DNA of 64,000 nt. It comes from CALBTQ01 sp036725605 (lineage in GTDB: Bacteria > Lernaellota > Lernaellaia > Lernaellales > Lernaellaceae). The notes under the pieces were generated by a model, which was not told the origin of the DNA, ran no database searches, and was given only the letters and a program-made list of their open reading frames with translations. Within the stretch, counting starts at the first letter, position 1; each line of letters starts with the position of its first letter. This document shows, piece after piece, positions 33,454 to 42,419 of the stretch. Made by a program: the position numbers and the translations under genes. The DNA is taken from positions 1-64,000 of the forward strand of contig DAIMDW010000031.1 in the NCBI GenBank assembly GCA_036725605.1, written 5' to 3'.

Positions 33454-33929
33454 CGCGGCGGATACTTCTGATGTTGTTGGCGTTGGCGCTGGGCCTGGCC
33501 GCCTGCAGCGTGACCAAAACCGATTTGCGCCTGGACCAGCTCGACATCGAAGGCATTCCCGCCGCTGAGGTCGCCGACGACATCACCGCCCTCAACGCTC
33601 GCGTCACCGGCCTGTGGTCGAGCCTGATCAAGGCCAAGCTGACCACCCACATCACCAAGAAACGCATCGCCGAGTACTTCGAATCGGAAAAAGACCTCTC
33701 GGACTTCATCGCCATTTACGCCAGCCTGTTTCGCGAGAAGCATTTCGCCCGCGAATACGTCTACGACTTCGAAATCGGCGAAATCGCCATCGAGCCCAAC
33801 GGCGTGCTCGCGCGGGTGGAAATCACCATCCGCGGCCGCATCTACTGGTTCTTCCTGCACAAGATCCACGAGGTGCAGCGCTGGAAGCGCATCGACGGCG
33901 TCTGGTACATCCAGCCCGAAACCTATTGA
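33450..33929 (+). CDS. Small lipoprotein, unknown function
   Basis: A 159-residue lipoprotein with signal peptide and lipobox LGLAAC (Cys19). The mature domain, mixed alpha/beta, includes VADDITALNARVTGLWSSLI, KRIAEYFESEKDLSDFIAIY, and a C-terminal beta-rich VLARVEITIRGRIYWFFLH...WKRIDGVWYIQP resembling NTF2-like folds. I do not recognise the family. ATG 33450 overlaps the lgt stop (ATGA), so it is co-translated with the lipidation enzymes. Confidence 0.8.
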   Translation: MTRRILLMLLALALGLAACSVTKTDLRLDQLDIEGIPAAEVADDITALNARVTGLWSSLIKAKLTTHITKKRIAEYFESEKDLSDFIAIYASLFREKHFAREYVYDFEIGEIAIEPNGVLARVEITIRGRIYWFFLHKIHEVQRWKRIDGVWYIQPETY

Positions 33930-34140
33930 TTTTCAAACCGTGAAAAACCTGGGAAGAAACGGGACCTTATCTGCGAAAATAATATAATCCTATTATAAAA
34001 TAACACTAGAATACCGAACAGAAAGTGCGAAAATCTTTTCATAAAATCAATGAACTCGGCTGTTGAAAGGCCCTATTTTATTTGTTTGTGGTGGAATTGT
34101 AACCGACTCCGTTTTGCCCTTTTCGATTCAAAGAAATTAA

Positions 34141-34149
34141 TGCTATATT
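34141..34149 (+). promoter_or_regulatory. Extended -10 of the pseudo-receiver gene
   Basis: TGC-TATATT (34141-34149) in an AT-rich intergenic stretch (33930-34179), 30 bp before ATG 34180. No good -35 is seen. It repeats the TGCTATNNT form found at 2085, 29135, 50175 (minus) and 63252 (minus). Confidence 0.45.
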
Positions 34150-34179
34150 TTTGTATCTCATTTGAATCCGGAAATTTTT

Positions 34180-35898
34180 ATGAACGGCAGGATATTACTA
34201 ATCAGCAACCGCGAATCGTTGATCGTCGCGTTGGTCTCTTTCCTTGCGGAAATCGGCTTTCAAACCGAAGTGTGCCGCGAGGAAAAACAAGCCCCGCAGG
34301 TCGCCCGTTCGTTTCAGCCCGACGTGGTGCTCAGCCAGATGAACCATGCGACCCTGACCGGCATGGAACTGGCGCGGTTGTTCAAAAGCTTCGACTCCCT
34401 GGCCGCCATTCCCTTTTTGTTGTTGACCGAAGCCCCGCCCACCGACGAGGATCTCGAGCGCGCCGACATGCGTATCCCGGCCGACGATTTTATCGAACTG
34501 CCTATTGATCGTCCGCGGTTTTTGCGGACGATCGAGCGCTGGCTGCAAACCGCCGACCGGCGACCGGTCTCCATCTCCGAACGCATGGCCGGCTCGCTGA
34601 GCGAGGAAGAACCGCCGAGCAAGCGTAAATCCTGGCGCAAGGGATTGATCGGACACGTGACCCTCGGTCGTTTGTGCGGCAACCTCGTCGCGCACCAGAG
34701 TTCGGGCCGCCTCATCGCCTTGCGCGATCGCCGCCGGCTGATCGCCGAGGTGCGTCGCGGCCAGTTGATCGTCGTGGAGGCCATCGACGGCGCAAACGAT
34801 TCGCTGATGGATTTCCTGGTGCAGCTCAACGCCATCACCGAACGCGAGCGGCAGATCGCCGATTACCAGGCGCTCAATTCTCACCGGCGGCCCGAGGACG
34901 TGCTGCTGACGATGAATCTGATCACGCCCGAAAAACTGGCCGAAGCGATCCGGCAGTTGCAACTGCACAAACTGTTGCGCCTCTGGCGGCCGCAATGGCA
35001 TGGCGCCGCCTTCGAATTCACGCCCCGGTTTTCCGCCATGCCCGAACACGCTGTGCCGATCGCCTCGGTGGCCGATTTCCTCAAGGCCGGCATCCTTTCC
35101 TCGGCTCTTTCCGAGGAACTGACCGCCATCTTCCGCCGTCGGCGTCGTCTGACCGCGCCGCTGAAGATCGGCGACGATTTCGCGAAGATCGTCCGCCGTT
35201 ACGAAATCAACGGCAGGCAGCAGGAAATGGCCTTGAACCTCGACGGTCGATCGTTGGAGGAAATCGCGGCCGAAGTCGGCGCCGAGTATGATGCATATTT
35301 GCGAATGGCGTTCTTCCTGGTGACCGTTCGCGGCGCCGTGTTTTCACCCCCGAAACTGCTGGTTGTCACCGCCGCGCCCGATCAGCCCGAAGCGCCGCCG
35401 CCGGATCAGCCCGAGCCGCCGGATCAGCCCGAGCCGCCGCCGCTGTTGGACCGCCAGGACGGCGACGACGGCGCTTATCACTCCTGGAACGCCGACGAAT
35501 ACGACATGGCGATCGACCGCGCGCAAACCCTGTGCGAGCAGGGCAACTTCGCCGAATCGCGCCGCGAGGCCGAACGGGCGCTGAAACTCAATCCGAACAG
35601 CAGTCCGGCGATGACCTTGCTGGCCTGGTCGGCCTACAGTCTCTTCGGGCGTGAAAACGATCACGTGAGCTTCGCCAGCAAGCAAATGTTGAAAGACGCC
35701 ATCAGCCTCGACGAGGGCAACGATCAGGCGATGGTGTTTTTGGCCCTCATCTATCGCGACGAGGGTAAATACGACATGTCGCGCATGTTTTTGCAGAAAG
35801 CGCTCGAGAACAATCCGGCCAACAGCCTCGCCGAACGGGAGCTGGGTTTGTTTCCCGTCGACGCCGACGAAAGCGGTGAGTCCGAATACAGTCAATAA
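34180..35898 (+). CDS. Pseudo-receiver, DUF4388-like and TPR protein
   Basis: A 572-residue soluble protein. Residues 1-115 have a receiver fold (ILLISNRESLIVALVSFL; QPDVVLSQMNHATLTGMELARLF; PFLLLTEAP; FIELPIDRPRFL), but the acid pair is replaced by Ser-Asn, the phospho-acceptor Asp by Gln, and the conserved Lys is missing, so it is not expected to be phosphorylated. Next is a DUF4388/PatA-N-like region (GLIGHVTLGRLCGNL...SGRLIALRDRRRLIAEVRRG). A Pro/Gln/Glu repeat linker (repeated PDQPE units, residues about 400-425) leads to C-terminal TPR-like helices (AESRREAERALKLNPNSSPA; DMSRMFLQKALENNPANSLAE). ATG 34180 is chosen because it opens the first receiver strand. It is probably a protein-interaction hub, as DUF4388/TPR proteins are in deltaproteobacteria. 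Confidence 0.7.
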   Translation: MNGRILLISNRESLIVALVSFLAEIGFQTEVCREEKQAPQVARSFQPDVVLSQMNHATLTGMELARLFKSFDSLAAIPFLLLTEAPPTDEDLERADMRIPADDFIELPIDRPRFLRTIERWLQTADRRPVSISERMAGSLSEEEPPSKRKSWRKGLIGHVTLGRLCGNLVAHQSSGRLIALRDRRRLIAEVRRGQLIVVEAIDGANDSLMDFLVQLNAITERERQIADYQALNSHRRPEDVLLTMNLITPEKLAEAIRQLQLHKLLRLWRPQWHGAAFEFTPRFSAMPEHAVPIASVADFLKAGILSSALSEELTAIFRRRRRLTAPLKIGDDFAKIVRRYEINGRQQEMALNLDGRSLEEIAAEVGAEYDAYLRMAFFLVTVRGAVFSPPKLLVVTAAPDQPEAPPPDQPEPPDQPEPPPLLDRQDGDDGAYHSWNADEYDMAIDRAQTLCEQGNFAESRREAERALKLNPNSSPAMTLLAWSAYSLFGRENDHVSFASKQMLKDAISLDEGNDQAMVFLALIYRDEGKYDMSRMFLQKALENNPANSLAERELGLFPVDADESGESEYSQ

Positions 35899-35999
35899 CG
35901 GACGCACCTCCTCGTTTTCGTCCGCTTCACCAGCCGCTTTTTCCATTAGATTCCACTACTTTATATCAAAAGAAACATAATTTGCGGCGGGATACTCCG

Positions 36000-36029
36000 T
36001 TGACATCGCAGGCCTTCTCGCTGTACTTT
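36000..36029 (+). promoter_or_regulatory. Candidate promoter of the aldehyde:ferredoxin oxidoreductase gene
   Basis: TTGACA (36000-36005), 18-bp spacer, TACTTT (36024-36029). It lies in the 340-bp gap 35899-36238 and would give a leader of about 200 nt, long enough to hold regulation. A second TTGACT at about 36092 lacks a matching -10. No riboswitch (e.g. Moco) fold was confirmed by eye. Confidence 0.4.
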
Positions 36030-36238
36030 AATGCGGGTTTTGTACAGGTAAAAAGTCGACTCGACGGTCGTGTTATGTCAAATGCATAATTGACTTGATT
36101 GAGTCCGATAGGGGCGTTGTGAAAAACGTAGCGAATTCTTTTTTTCGATGGATTCGCACAATTGCCCGCACGAATTGACGGAAGTAAAACCGTCATACAT
36201 CCCAAGACGTTACACGTGAGGCAGGCAAAGGAGAAACA

Positions 36239-38299
36239 ATGGCGACTACCTATAGCGGTTACATGGGCGAAGCGCTCTGGATCGATCTGACCAAAGGCGA
36301 AGTGAAACCCTTTGAGATCTCCGACCGCGACCGTTACCTGTTTATCGGCAACAAAGGCATCGCCGCGAAAATCCTGTGGGATCATCTCGAGCCCGGCATC
36401 GATCCGTTGGGCGAGAAAAACCTGCTTGTCGTCAGCACCTCGCCGATGACCGGCACCGGCGGTCCGTGCACCAGCCGCTTCAACGTCTCCTGCAAAGGTC
36501 CGCTGACCGGCGGAATTCTCGCCTCGAACTCCGGCGGCTCCTTCGGCATTCAGCTTAAACGGGCCGGCTACGACGTGCTCGTTCTGGCCGGAAAATCGCC
36601 CAAGCCCGTCTACGTCGAGATCACCGAAGAGGGCGCGAAAATTCACGACGCCGACGATCTGTGGGGCCTGGATACCGAGGCCACGCAGGAAGAGATGATC
36701 AAGCGCCACGGCAAAGCGGCCGGGCGGTTGGTTATCGGCCCCGGCGGCGAAAATATGGTGCGCTTTGCCTGCCTCATGAGCGGCGAACGCGCCACCGGTC
36801 GCGGCGGCGCCGGCGCGGTTATGGGCAGCAAAAACGTCAAGGCCGTCGTCGCCGGCGGCAAAAAGAAAATCCCGGTCACCAACGAGGAATACAAAGAGTT
36901 CAACAAATCCTGGATCAAATACCTCAAAGATCATCCGGTCACCGGCAAGGAACTGCCCGAATTCGGCACCAGCGGCCACCTGGGGCGCTGCAACGAACGT
37001 GGCGTGCTGCCGACGAAAAATTACAGTGCCGGCAGCTACGAGAATTTCGCGGACATCACCGGCCAGGTATTGGCCGAGAAGTACCTGGTGAAAAACGACG
37101 GCTGCATGTCCTGCCCGATCCGCTGCGCCCGCGTCGTCGAAATCGAAGGCAAAAACCTCAAAGGGCCCGAATACGAAACCGTCGCCATGTTCGGCTCCAA
37201 CATCGACAACAAAGACCTCTGGTCGATCTGCGAGTGGAACTACCTGATGGACAAACTGGGCATCGACACCATCAGCACCGGCGGCGTCATCGGCTTCGCC
37301 ATGGAGTTGACCGAAAAGGGCCTGCTCGAATCCGACCTCAAGTGGGGCAAGACCGACAAACTGGCCGACCTCATTCAAGACATCGCGTATCGCCGCGGCC
37401 TGGGCGACGATCTGGCCGAAGGCGTCATGCGCCTGGCGGAAAAATTCGGCGGCAGCGATTTCGCCATTCACTGCAAGGGGCTGGAACTGGCCGCCTACGA
37501 GCCGCGCCGCTCGGTGGGCCACGGCCTGGGCTACGCCACCTCCAACCGCGGCGGCTGCCACCTCAATTCCGGCTTCATGATGTACTTCGAAAACCTCGGG
37601 CCGGTGAACATCGATCCGCTCAAGCTCGACGGCAAACCGGGCCTGACCGTTTTCCAGCAGAACATGTTCGACGCCGTCTCCGCCGCGGGCTATTGCATCT
37701 TCACCACCTACGGCGTTATCCCCGGCTTCGCCGGCAAGCTCAATCCGAACAGCGCGCTGGCCAAGGTCGTCGACAAGACCCTGCGCATTTCCGGTCCGCT
37801 GACCGGCGCGATGTTCCGTATGCCGGCCGGCATGTTGCCTTTCCACCTGCCGGTCATTCACCACTCCAAGGCGTTGGAACTGTGCACCGGCATGCGCTAT
37901 AAAACCGGCGATTTCTTCAAGGCCGGCACGCGCATCTACACGCTGGAAAAAATGATCAACGTGCGCGAGGGCCTGGTCGAAGATACGCTGCCCAAGCGCC
38001 TGACCAACGAAGATCAGCTTCCCGGCCGGCCCGACACCAAGGTGCCGCTCGATAAGCTGCTGCCCAAGTATTACAAAATGCGCGGGTGGGACAGACGCGG
38101 CATTCCGTCCGCCAAGCTGCTCAACTGGCTCGACCTCGATTTCACCGTGCCCGCGCTGCCGCTGGATTCGGCGACCGTCGACGAGTTGCAGTCGGCCTTT
38201 ACCACCGCGCGTCAGGCCGTCGACGCTTCGCGCCACGCGGCCATCGTCGCGCAGATGCCGGCGGCCGAGAAGAAGGTGGCCAAGCCGAAAAAGAAATAA
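36239..38299 (+). CDS. aor: Aldehyde:ferredoxin oxidoreductase (tungsten/molybdenum pterin enzyme)
   Basis: A 686-residue AOR-family oxidoreductase that interconverts aldehydes and carboxylic acids with ferredoxin. Pterin-binding regions appear as NPxTG-like STSPMTGTGGPCTSRF and GGSFGIQLKRAGYD. The [4Fe-4S] ligands are Cys289, Cys292 and Cys296 in CMSCPIRC and Cys486 in GYCIFTTYG. AAAGGAG 6 bp before ATG 36239 is a strong ribosome binding site. The C-terminal 45 residues (Ala/Lys-rich, ending KKVAKPKKK) extend beyond the usual end at about 620-640. It stands alone; no ferredoxin, MoaD-like or tungstate transport gene lies beside it. The substrate cannot be told; a strictly anaerobic or microaerobic lifestyle is implied. 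Confidence 0.92.
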   Translation: MATTYSGYMGEALWIDLTKGEVKPFEISDRDRYLFIGNKGIAAKILWDHLEPGIDPLGEKNLLVVSTSPMTGTGGPCTSRFNVSCKGPLTGGILASNSGGSFGIQLKRAGYDVLVLAGKSPKPVYVEITEEGAKIHDADDLWGLDTEATQEEMIKRHGKAAGRLVIGPGGENMVRFACLMSGERATGRGGAGAVMGSKNVKAVVAGGKKKIPVTNEEYKEFNKSWIKYLKDHPVTGKELPEFGTSGHLGRCNERGVLPTKNYSAGSYENFADITGQVLAEKYLVKNDGCMSCPIRCARVVEIEGKNLKGPEYETVAMFGSNIDNKDLWSICEWNYLMDKLGIDTISTGGVIGFAMELTEKGLLESDLKWGKTDKLADLIQDIAYRRGLGDDLAEGVMRLAEKFGGSDFAIHCKGLELAAYEPRRSVGHGLGYATSNRGGCHLNSGFMMYFENLGPVNIDPLKLDGKPGLTVFQQNMFDAVSAAGYCIFTTYGVIPGFAGKLNPNSALAKVVDKTLRISGPLTGAMFRMPAGMLPFHLPVIHHSKALELCTGMRYKTGDFFKAGTRIYTLEKMINVREGLVEDTLPKRLTNEDQLPGRPDTKVPLDKLLPKYYKMRGWDRRGIPSAKLLNWLDLDFTVPALPLDSATVDELQSAFTTARQAVDASRHAAIVAQMPAAEKKVAKPKKK

Positions 38300-38315
38300 C
38301 GGACCAAGGAAAAAA

Positions 38316-38375
38316 AAGGGCTTCGACGAATTTCGCCGGAGCCCTTAATTTATGTAAACCCCTTCGTAGGGGGTT
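38316..38375. terminator. Convergent terminators
   Basis: AAGGGCT (38316-38322) pairs with AGCCCTT (38340-38346), the stem being preceded by an A8 tract and followed by AATTTAT, so it can work on both strands. A second hairpin, AACCCC (38357-38362) with GGGGTT (38370-38375), follows. They lie between the plus-strand oxidoreductase and the minus-strand Cys-rich lipoprotein. Confidence 0.7.
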
Positions 38376-38389
38376 GGGATCATCGCCGC

Positions 38390-38878
38390 TCAGCAACTTT
38401 CCAGGCAGGCGGCGAAAGCGTCACATCCCTCCTCGTTCTCGTAGCAGAAACTCGCGCAGGCGCGCTCCGTGGCATCCAGGCGGGCGTCGCAGGCGAGGTT
38501 GAAAAATTCCTTGTACTCGAGGCATTCCTGATTGCTCATCCCGTAGTACATGTTTTCACAGCCGGTCGCGTCATCTTCGCTGCACTGGGTTTCACAACGT
38601 TCCGTCTCGAAGCACAGATCCGCGCCGTCGGTCAGGTCCGCGATGCAGTCGCGAAAGCAGGCCGGATCGGTCAGATCCTCCTCCTCTGAACAGGCGTTCC
38701 ACTCGAACGTGCCAAACTCCATGCACTGGTTCGCCAGCGTCTGTTCGTAAGCTTCCTGGCAGTTGAAATCATCGCCGCCGTCGCCGTCATCGTCGTCGTC
38801 GCCGTCGCATGCGGTGCAGAAAAACGTGGCCATCATCATGATCAGCAGGCCAAACAACATTGCTTTCAAAAACTTCAT
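38390..38878 (-). CDS. Cys-rich lipoprotein with two 8-Cys modules
   Basis: A 162-residue lipoprotein: signal peptide, lipobox FCTAC (Cys24), then a short Asp/Gly linker (DGDDDDDGDGGDD). The remaining 125 residues hold 16 cysteines in two consecutive modules of identical spacing, C-x11-C-x10-C-x10-C-x3-C-x(10 or 6)-C-x5-C-x3-C. The first runs from NCQEAYEQ to CETQC, the second from GCENMYYG to CLESC at the protein end. The residues between cysteines are acidic. The pattern suggests a duplicated disulfide-bonded helical fold exposed outside the inner membrane. GGGAGAG precedes ATG 38878. Not a family I recognise. Confidence 0.8.
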   Translation of the reverse strand: MKFLKAMLFGLLIMMMATFFCTACDGDDDDDGDGGDDFNCQEAYEQTLANQCMEFGTFEWNACSEEEDLTDPACFRDCIADLTDGADLCFETERCETQCSEDDATGCENMYYGMSNQECLEYKEFFNLACDARLDATERACASFCYENEEGCDAFAACLESC

Positions 38879-39091
38879 CGAACTCTCCCTTTTAGCCGAT
38901 CCCGCGTTTGACTATCCAATTGCAACCCAATTCAGCAAACGCCGTGCCAGCCGAAAATGCGCGGGCAAAAACGTCTTTCATTTCGCCCAAATGCGAACCT
39001 ATTGCCACCGATTCTCAAATTCCGGGAAACGCGAATGTGTAGGAATTTCTGTTAACCGTCGCCGAAAATCTGAAAGAGGGAAGGGCCTGGG

Positions 39092-41002
39092 CTACACCTT
39101 GCGCCGCAGCACGCGCTTGTCGCCCACGCGCAGCGTCAGCTTGATGCCGTCGAAGTACTCGGCCAGCGGAATCGACCATTTGCGCGACAGACCGAACAGC
39201 GCCTTGAAGCCCTGCGCGTCGATCTCCCCGTGCTCCTGCAGATAGGCGATCAGCTCGTCCTGCGCCCGGCGCAACGTCGCCGCGTCGAAAAACAAAACGC
39301 CGCCGATGCGCACGACTTCCTCCGCGCGCAGCAGCATCGCCAGCGCCTCGTCGAAAAGCTTGCCCGCGCCCTGTACGTCCTGCAATTCCTTGAGCGTCGG
39401 CGCGCTCATCCCCGCCGCGCGCACGCTCGCCGAAATCGCGTCGCGGATCGTTTGCAGATCCTCGTCGGCGGTGACCGAATGGCTCGCCAGCCGCGCCGTG
39501 CCGCCCTCGAGCACCACGCGCCCCTCGGCGGTCAGCTCGCCCAGCGCCCGCTGCAGCACTTTCGCCTCGCCGCCCTTGAGCGCCTGCGCCGTCAGTTCCG
39601 CCCGGCTCAACCCCGGCGCACTCGGATGCGCCCGGTGATCCGCCTCCAGCAGCGCGACGATGTCGTTCATGATCTCGCGCAGCGTTTCCGCGTCGACCGC
39701 GCGGTCGGTGTCCTTGTCCACGCGGATGATGCGCCGGTGGCTCAGCAGTTGTTGATAGGCCTCGCGCAACGGCTTGCCCGCCACGCCCAGCAGCGGGGCG
39801 AGATGATCGGGTGTGATGCCGCGCCGGCCCGTGCCGCGCACCTGCACGGCCATGCGCTCGACCAGGTCGCCGGCGAACAGAATTTCCAGATCCTCCAGCG
39901 CCCGCTTGAACGGCGCGCGATGCTTGCGCGGATGCGAGTTGAGCACCGTGCCGCCGCCGACGGTCGTCACCGGCGAATACGAGCGCAGCACGAAATGGTC
40001 GCCGGGCAGCGCGATGACCGGCTCGACCAACCGCAGTTGCACCATCCCGTGTTTGCCCGGTTCGATTTGCTCGGCGCTCAGCGGCGCCGCGAAGGCCATC
40101 ACCTCGCGCGTGAAGCTGTGCAGCCGCACGCGGCTGCGGCGCTTGACCGGCCGCGGCGCGTCCCGCTCGACGTGCAGTTCGACGTCGAGCATCTGCGTGG
40201 GCAGCAGCATCCCCGGCGTCGCCAGCATCTCGCCGCGCTGCACCTCGTCGATCGCCACGCCCTGCAGGTTGATCGCCGTGCGCTGACCGGCGAAGGCGGT
40301 GTCGGCGGCTTTGCCGTGCACCTGCAGGCCGCGCACCTTGCACGTGCGGCCCGACGGCAGAATCTCGACCATGTCGCCGACGTTGATCTTCCCCGCGATG
40401 GTCGTGCCCGTGACCACCGTGCCGAAGCCGCGCATGGTGAACACGCGGTCGATCGGCAACCGGAAAATGCCGCTGTCGCTGCGCGGAACCACGCTTGCCG
40501 CCATCGCGTCGAGCGCCGCGAGCAGTTCGTCCCGGCCTTCGCCGGTGAGCGAGCTGACCGGCACGATCGGCGCCTCGGCCAGAAACGTGTCGGCGATCAG
40601 AGAGCGCACGTCCTCGACCGCCAGCGCGCGGATTTCCTCGTCGACCATGTCGATTTTGGTCAGCGCCACCAGCCCGCTGCGAATGCCCAGCAGGCGGCAG
40701 ATGGCCAGGTGCTCGCGCGTTTGCGGCATCACCGCCTCGTCGGCCGCGATGACCAGCAGCACGAAATCGATGCCGCCCGCGCCCGCGACCATCGTGCGCA
40801 CGAAGCGCTCGTGCCCGGGCACGTCGACCACGCCCAGCGTCATTCCCGACGGCAGATCCAGATGCGTGAAACCCAGTTCGATGGTGATGCCGCGTTGCTT
40901 TTCCTCGGGCAGACGATCGCAGTCGTAGCCCGTCAGCAGGCGGATCAGGCTCGTCTTGCCGTGATCGATGTGCCCGGCCGTGCCCATCACCAACCGACCC
41001 AT
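39092..41002 (-). CDS. selB: Selenocysteine-specific translation elongation factor
   Basis: A 636-residue SelB, which brings selenocysteyl-tRNA(Sec) to UGA codons followed by a SECIS element. GTPase motifs are GTAGHIDHGKTSLIRLL (G1), GITIELGFTHLDL (G2), VDVPGHERFV (G3) and ALTKIDMVD (G4). Domain II shows FTMRGFGTVVTGTTIAGKI. The C-terminal third is a series of winged-helix domains (SAPTLKELQDVQGAGKLFDEAL; DAQGFKALFGLSRKWSIPLAEYFD) that bind the SECIS RNA. ATG 41002 is chosen because the GTPase core starts within five residues. It is the last gene of the selenium operon, 2 bp after the DUF3343 stop. selA, selD and the tRNA(Sec) gene are not in the window. Confidence 0.96.
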   Translation of the reverse strand: MGRLVMGTAGHIDHGKTSLIRLLTGYDCDRLPEEKQRGITIELGFTHLDLPSGMTLGVVDVPGHERFVRTMVAGAGGIDFVLLVIAADEAVMPQTREHLAICRLLGIRSGLVALTKIDMVDEEIRALAVEDVRSLIADTFLAEAPIVPVSSLTGEGRDELLAALDAMAASVVPRSDSGIFRLPIDRVFTMRGFGTVVTGTTIAGKINVGDMVEILPSGRTCKVRGLQVHGKAADTAFAGQRTAINLQGVAIDEVQRGEMLATPGMLLPTQMLDVELHVERDAPRPVKRRSRVRLHSFTREVMAFAAPLSAEQIEPGKHGMVQLRLVEPVIALPGDHFVLRSYSPVTTVGGGTVLNSHPRKHRAPFKRALEDLEILFAGDLVERMAVQVRGTGRRGITPDHLAPLLGVAGKPLREAYQQLLSHRRIIRVDKDTDRAVDAETLREIMNDIVALLEADHRAHPSAPGLSRAELTAQALKGGEAKVLQRALGELTAEGRVVLEGGTARLASHSVTADEDLQTIRDAISASVRAAGMSAPTLKELQDVQGAGKLFDEALAMLLRAEEVVRIGGVLFFDAATLRRAQDELIAYLQEHGEIDAQGFKALFGLSRKWSIPLAEYFDGIKLTLRVGDKRVLRRKV

Positions 41003-41004
41003 GC

Positions 41005-41259
41005 TCAGCCCTCCAGCGGTTCGAACGCGGCGCCGGCGATGCGGAACGAGCCCACGCGGCGCGCTTGCAATGGTGCGAGAAGTTCTTCGATTTTCGATAG
41101 CCGCTCGCAGTCGATTTGTAAAGCCATGCCGCACTCGGGGCTGATCTGCTTGGGCACCGGAATCAGCCGCGCGCGCAATCCGGCGGCCAGTGCGAGTTTT
41201 TCGGCTTTGATCACGTCGTGCACGCTGAGGAAGGTCAGGGCGCAAGCCGGCGAGGTCAT
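41005..41259 (-). CDS. DUF3343 putative Se/S carrier-like protein
   Basis: An 84-residue protein of the DUF3343 family, described as putative selenium/sulfur carriers. Typical features are the start ALTFLSVHDVIKAEKLALAAG, the central LIPVPKQISPECGMALQID with the conserved Pro-x-x-[IV]-S-x-x-CG motif (Cys near residue 43), and the C-terminal IEELLAP. Its ATG overlaps the upstream desulfurase stop (ATGA at 41256) and its stop lies 2 bp from selB, supporting a function in delivering selenium for Sec or other seleno-modifications. Confidence 0.85.
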   Translation of the reverse strand: MTSPACALTFLSVHDVIKAEKLALAAGLRARLIPVPKQISPECGMALQIDCERLSKIEELLAPLQARRVGSFRIAGAAFEPLEG

Positions 41260-42416
41260 CGTTGCGTCCGCAGGATATCGCCGATCGCGTCGGCAACCTC
41301 GTCCACCGCCGACGGCGGCGTGAACAAACCGGGCGCCAGGCGCACCGTGCCGTCCGGGAACGTGCCCAGCGTACGGTGGGCGCGCGGCGCGCATTGCAGT
41401 CCGGCGCGCACGGCGACGCCGTATTTTTCGCTGAGCAAAAACGCCATGTCCGACGGCGCCAGGCGGCTGGTGATGCCCAGCGTCGCGGTTGCCGGTCCCG
41501 CCGCGTCGCCGATGATCGTCACGCCCTTGAGCGCGCGCATACGCTCGATCATCCGTGCGCGCAACTCGGCTTCGTAGCGGGCGGCGACTTCGATCGTTTC
41601 CTCCAGCAGATACTGCACGCCGGCCAGCAGCCCGGCCGCGCCGTGCGTGTTGGGCGTGCCGGCTTCGAGGCGGTCGGGCAGAAAATCGGGCATGGCCTCC
41701 TTGTCCGACGCCGAGCCCGTGCCGCCCAGCAGCAGCGGCTGGATGCGCTCGGCCCCGCGTTCGCTCAGCAGCAGCGCGCCGGTGCCGGTCGGCCCCAGCA
41801 AACCCTTGTGCCCGGTCAGGCACAGCGCGTCGATGCGCATCGCGTCCATGTCCAGCGGCAGCAGCCCGCCGCCCTGCGCCCCGTCGACGATGAAGATGAT
41901 TTCCCGCCGCGCGCAGATCTCGCCGATCGCCGCCAGATCCTGCGCCAGCCCGTGCACGTTCGAGGCGTACAGCGTAATCAACACGTCGGCGTTCGTTTGG
42001 GCGAGAAACGCGTCCAGCGCGGTTGGTTCGATGCGCCCGAGCGCGTCGCCCGGCGCCTGCGCCGTCGTCCAGCCGTGGCGTTGCGCCAGGTGCGTCAGCG
42101 GCCGCATGACCGCGTTGTGCTCCAGCGGACCGTGAACGATCGTCGCGCCCGGCCGCGCCAGACCGCTCAGCGCGAGGTTGATCGCCTCGGTCGCGTTTTT
42201 CGTCAGCACCACCCGGTCGTCGGCCCCGCCGCACAGCTCGGCCAGCGCCTCGCGCAGCTCGAACAACAGGCGCGAACCGGCCTGCGCCCGCTCATGAGCG
42301 CTACGCCCGGCGGTGCCGCCCACGCCGCGCACGTAAGCGTCCAGCGCTTCGTAGACTTGCACCGGTTTGGGGAAGGAGGTGGCGGCGTTGTCGAAGTACA
42401 GCCGGCCGTCGTCCAT
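41256..42416 (-). CDS. Cysteine desulfurase / selenocysteine lyase-like aminotransferase class V
   Basis: A 386-residue PLP enzyme, NifS/SufS relative, of the group often found with SelD, YedF and DUF3343. Motifs: LYFDNAATSFPKP at the N-terminus, the PLP-phosphate region TKNATEAINLAL, DGAQGGGLLPLD, the PLP-lysine loop LTGHKGLLGPTGTG, and the sulfur-loop GLQCAPRAHRTLGT with Cys about residue 339. It likely mobilises S or Se from cysteine/selenocysteine. It follows yedF by 3 bp and overlaps the DUF3343 gene. Confidence 0.9.
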   Translation of the reverse strand: MDDGRLYFDNAATSFPKPVQVYEALDAYVRGVGGTAGRSAHERAQAGSRLLFELREALAELCGGADDRVVLTKNATEAINLALSGLARPGATIVHGPLEHNAVMRPLTHLAQRHGWTTAQAPGDALGRIEPTALDAFLAQTNADVLITLYASNVHGLAQDLAAIGEICARREIIFIVDGAQGGGLLPLDMDAMRIDALCLTGHKGLLGPTGTGALLLSERGAERIQPLLLGGTGSASDKEAMPDFLPDRLEAGTPNTHGAAGLLAGVQYLLEETIEVAARYEAELRARMIERMRALKGVTIIGDAAGPATATLGITSRLAPSDMAFLLSEKYGVAVRAGLQCAPRAHRTLGTFPDGTVRLAPGLFTPPSAVDEVADAIGDILRTQR

Positions 42417-42419
42417 CGG

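Noticed and set aside
36239..38299. Possible selenoprotein among genes near selB, including the aldehyde:ferredoxin oxidoreductase
   Set aside because: No in-frame TGA with conserved sequence beyond it was found; the oxidoreductase has all four cluster cysteines as Cys.
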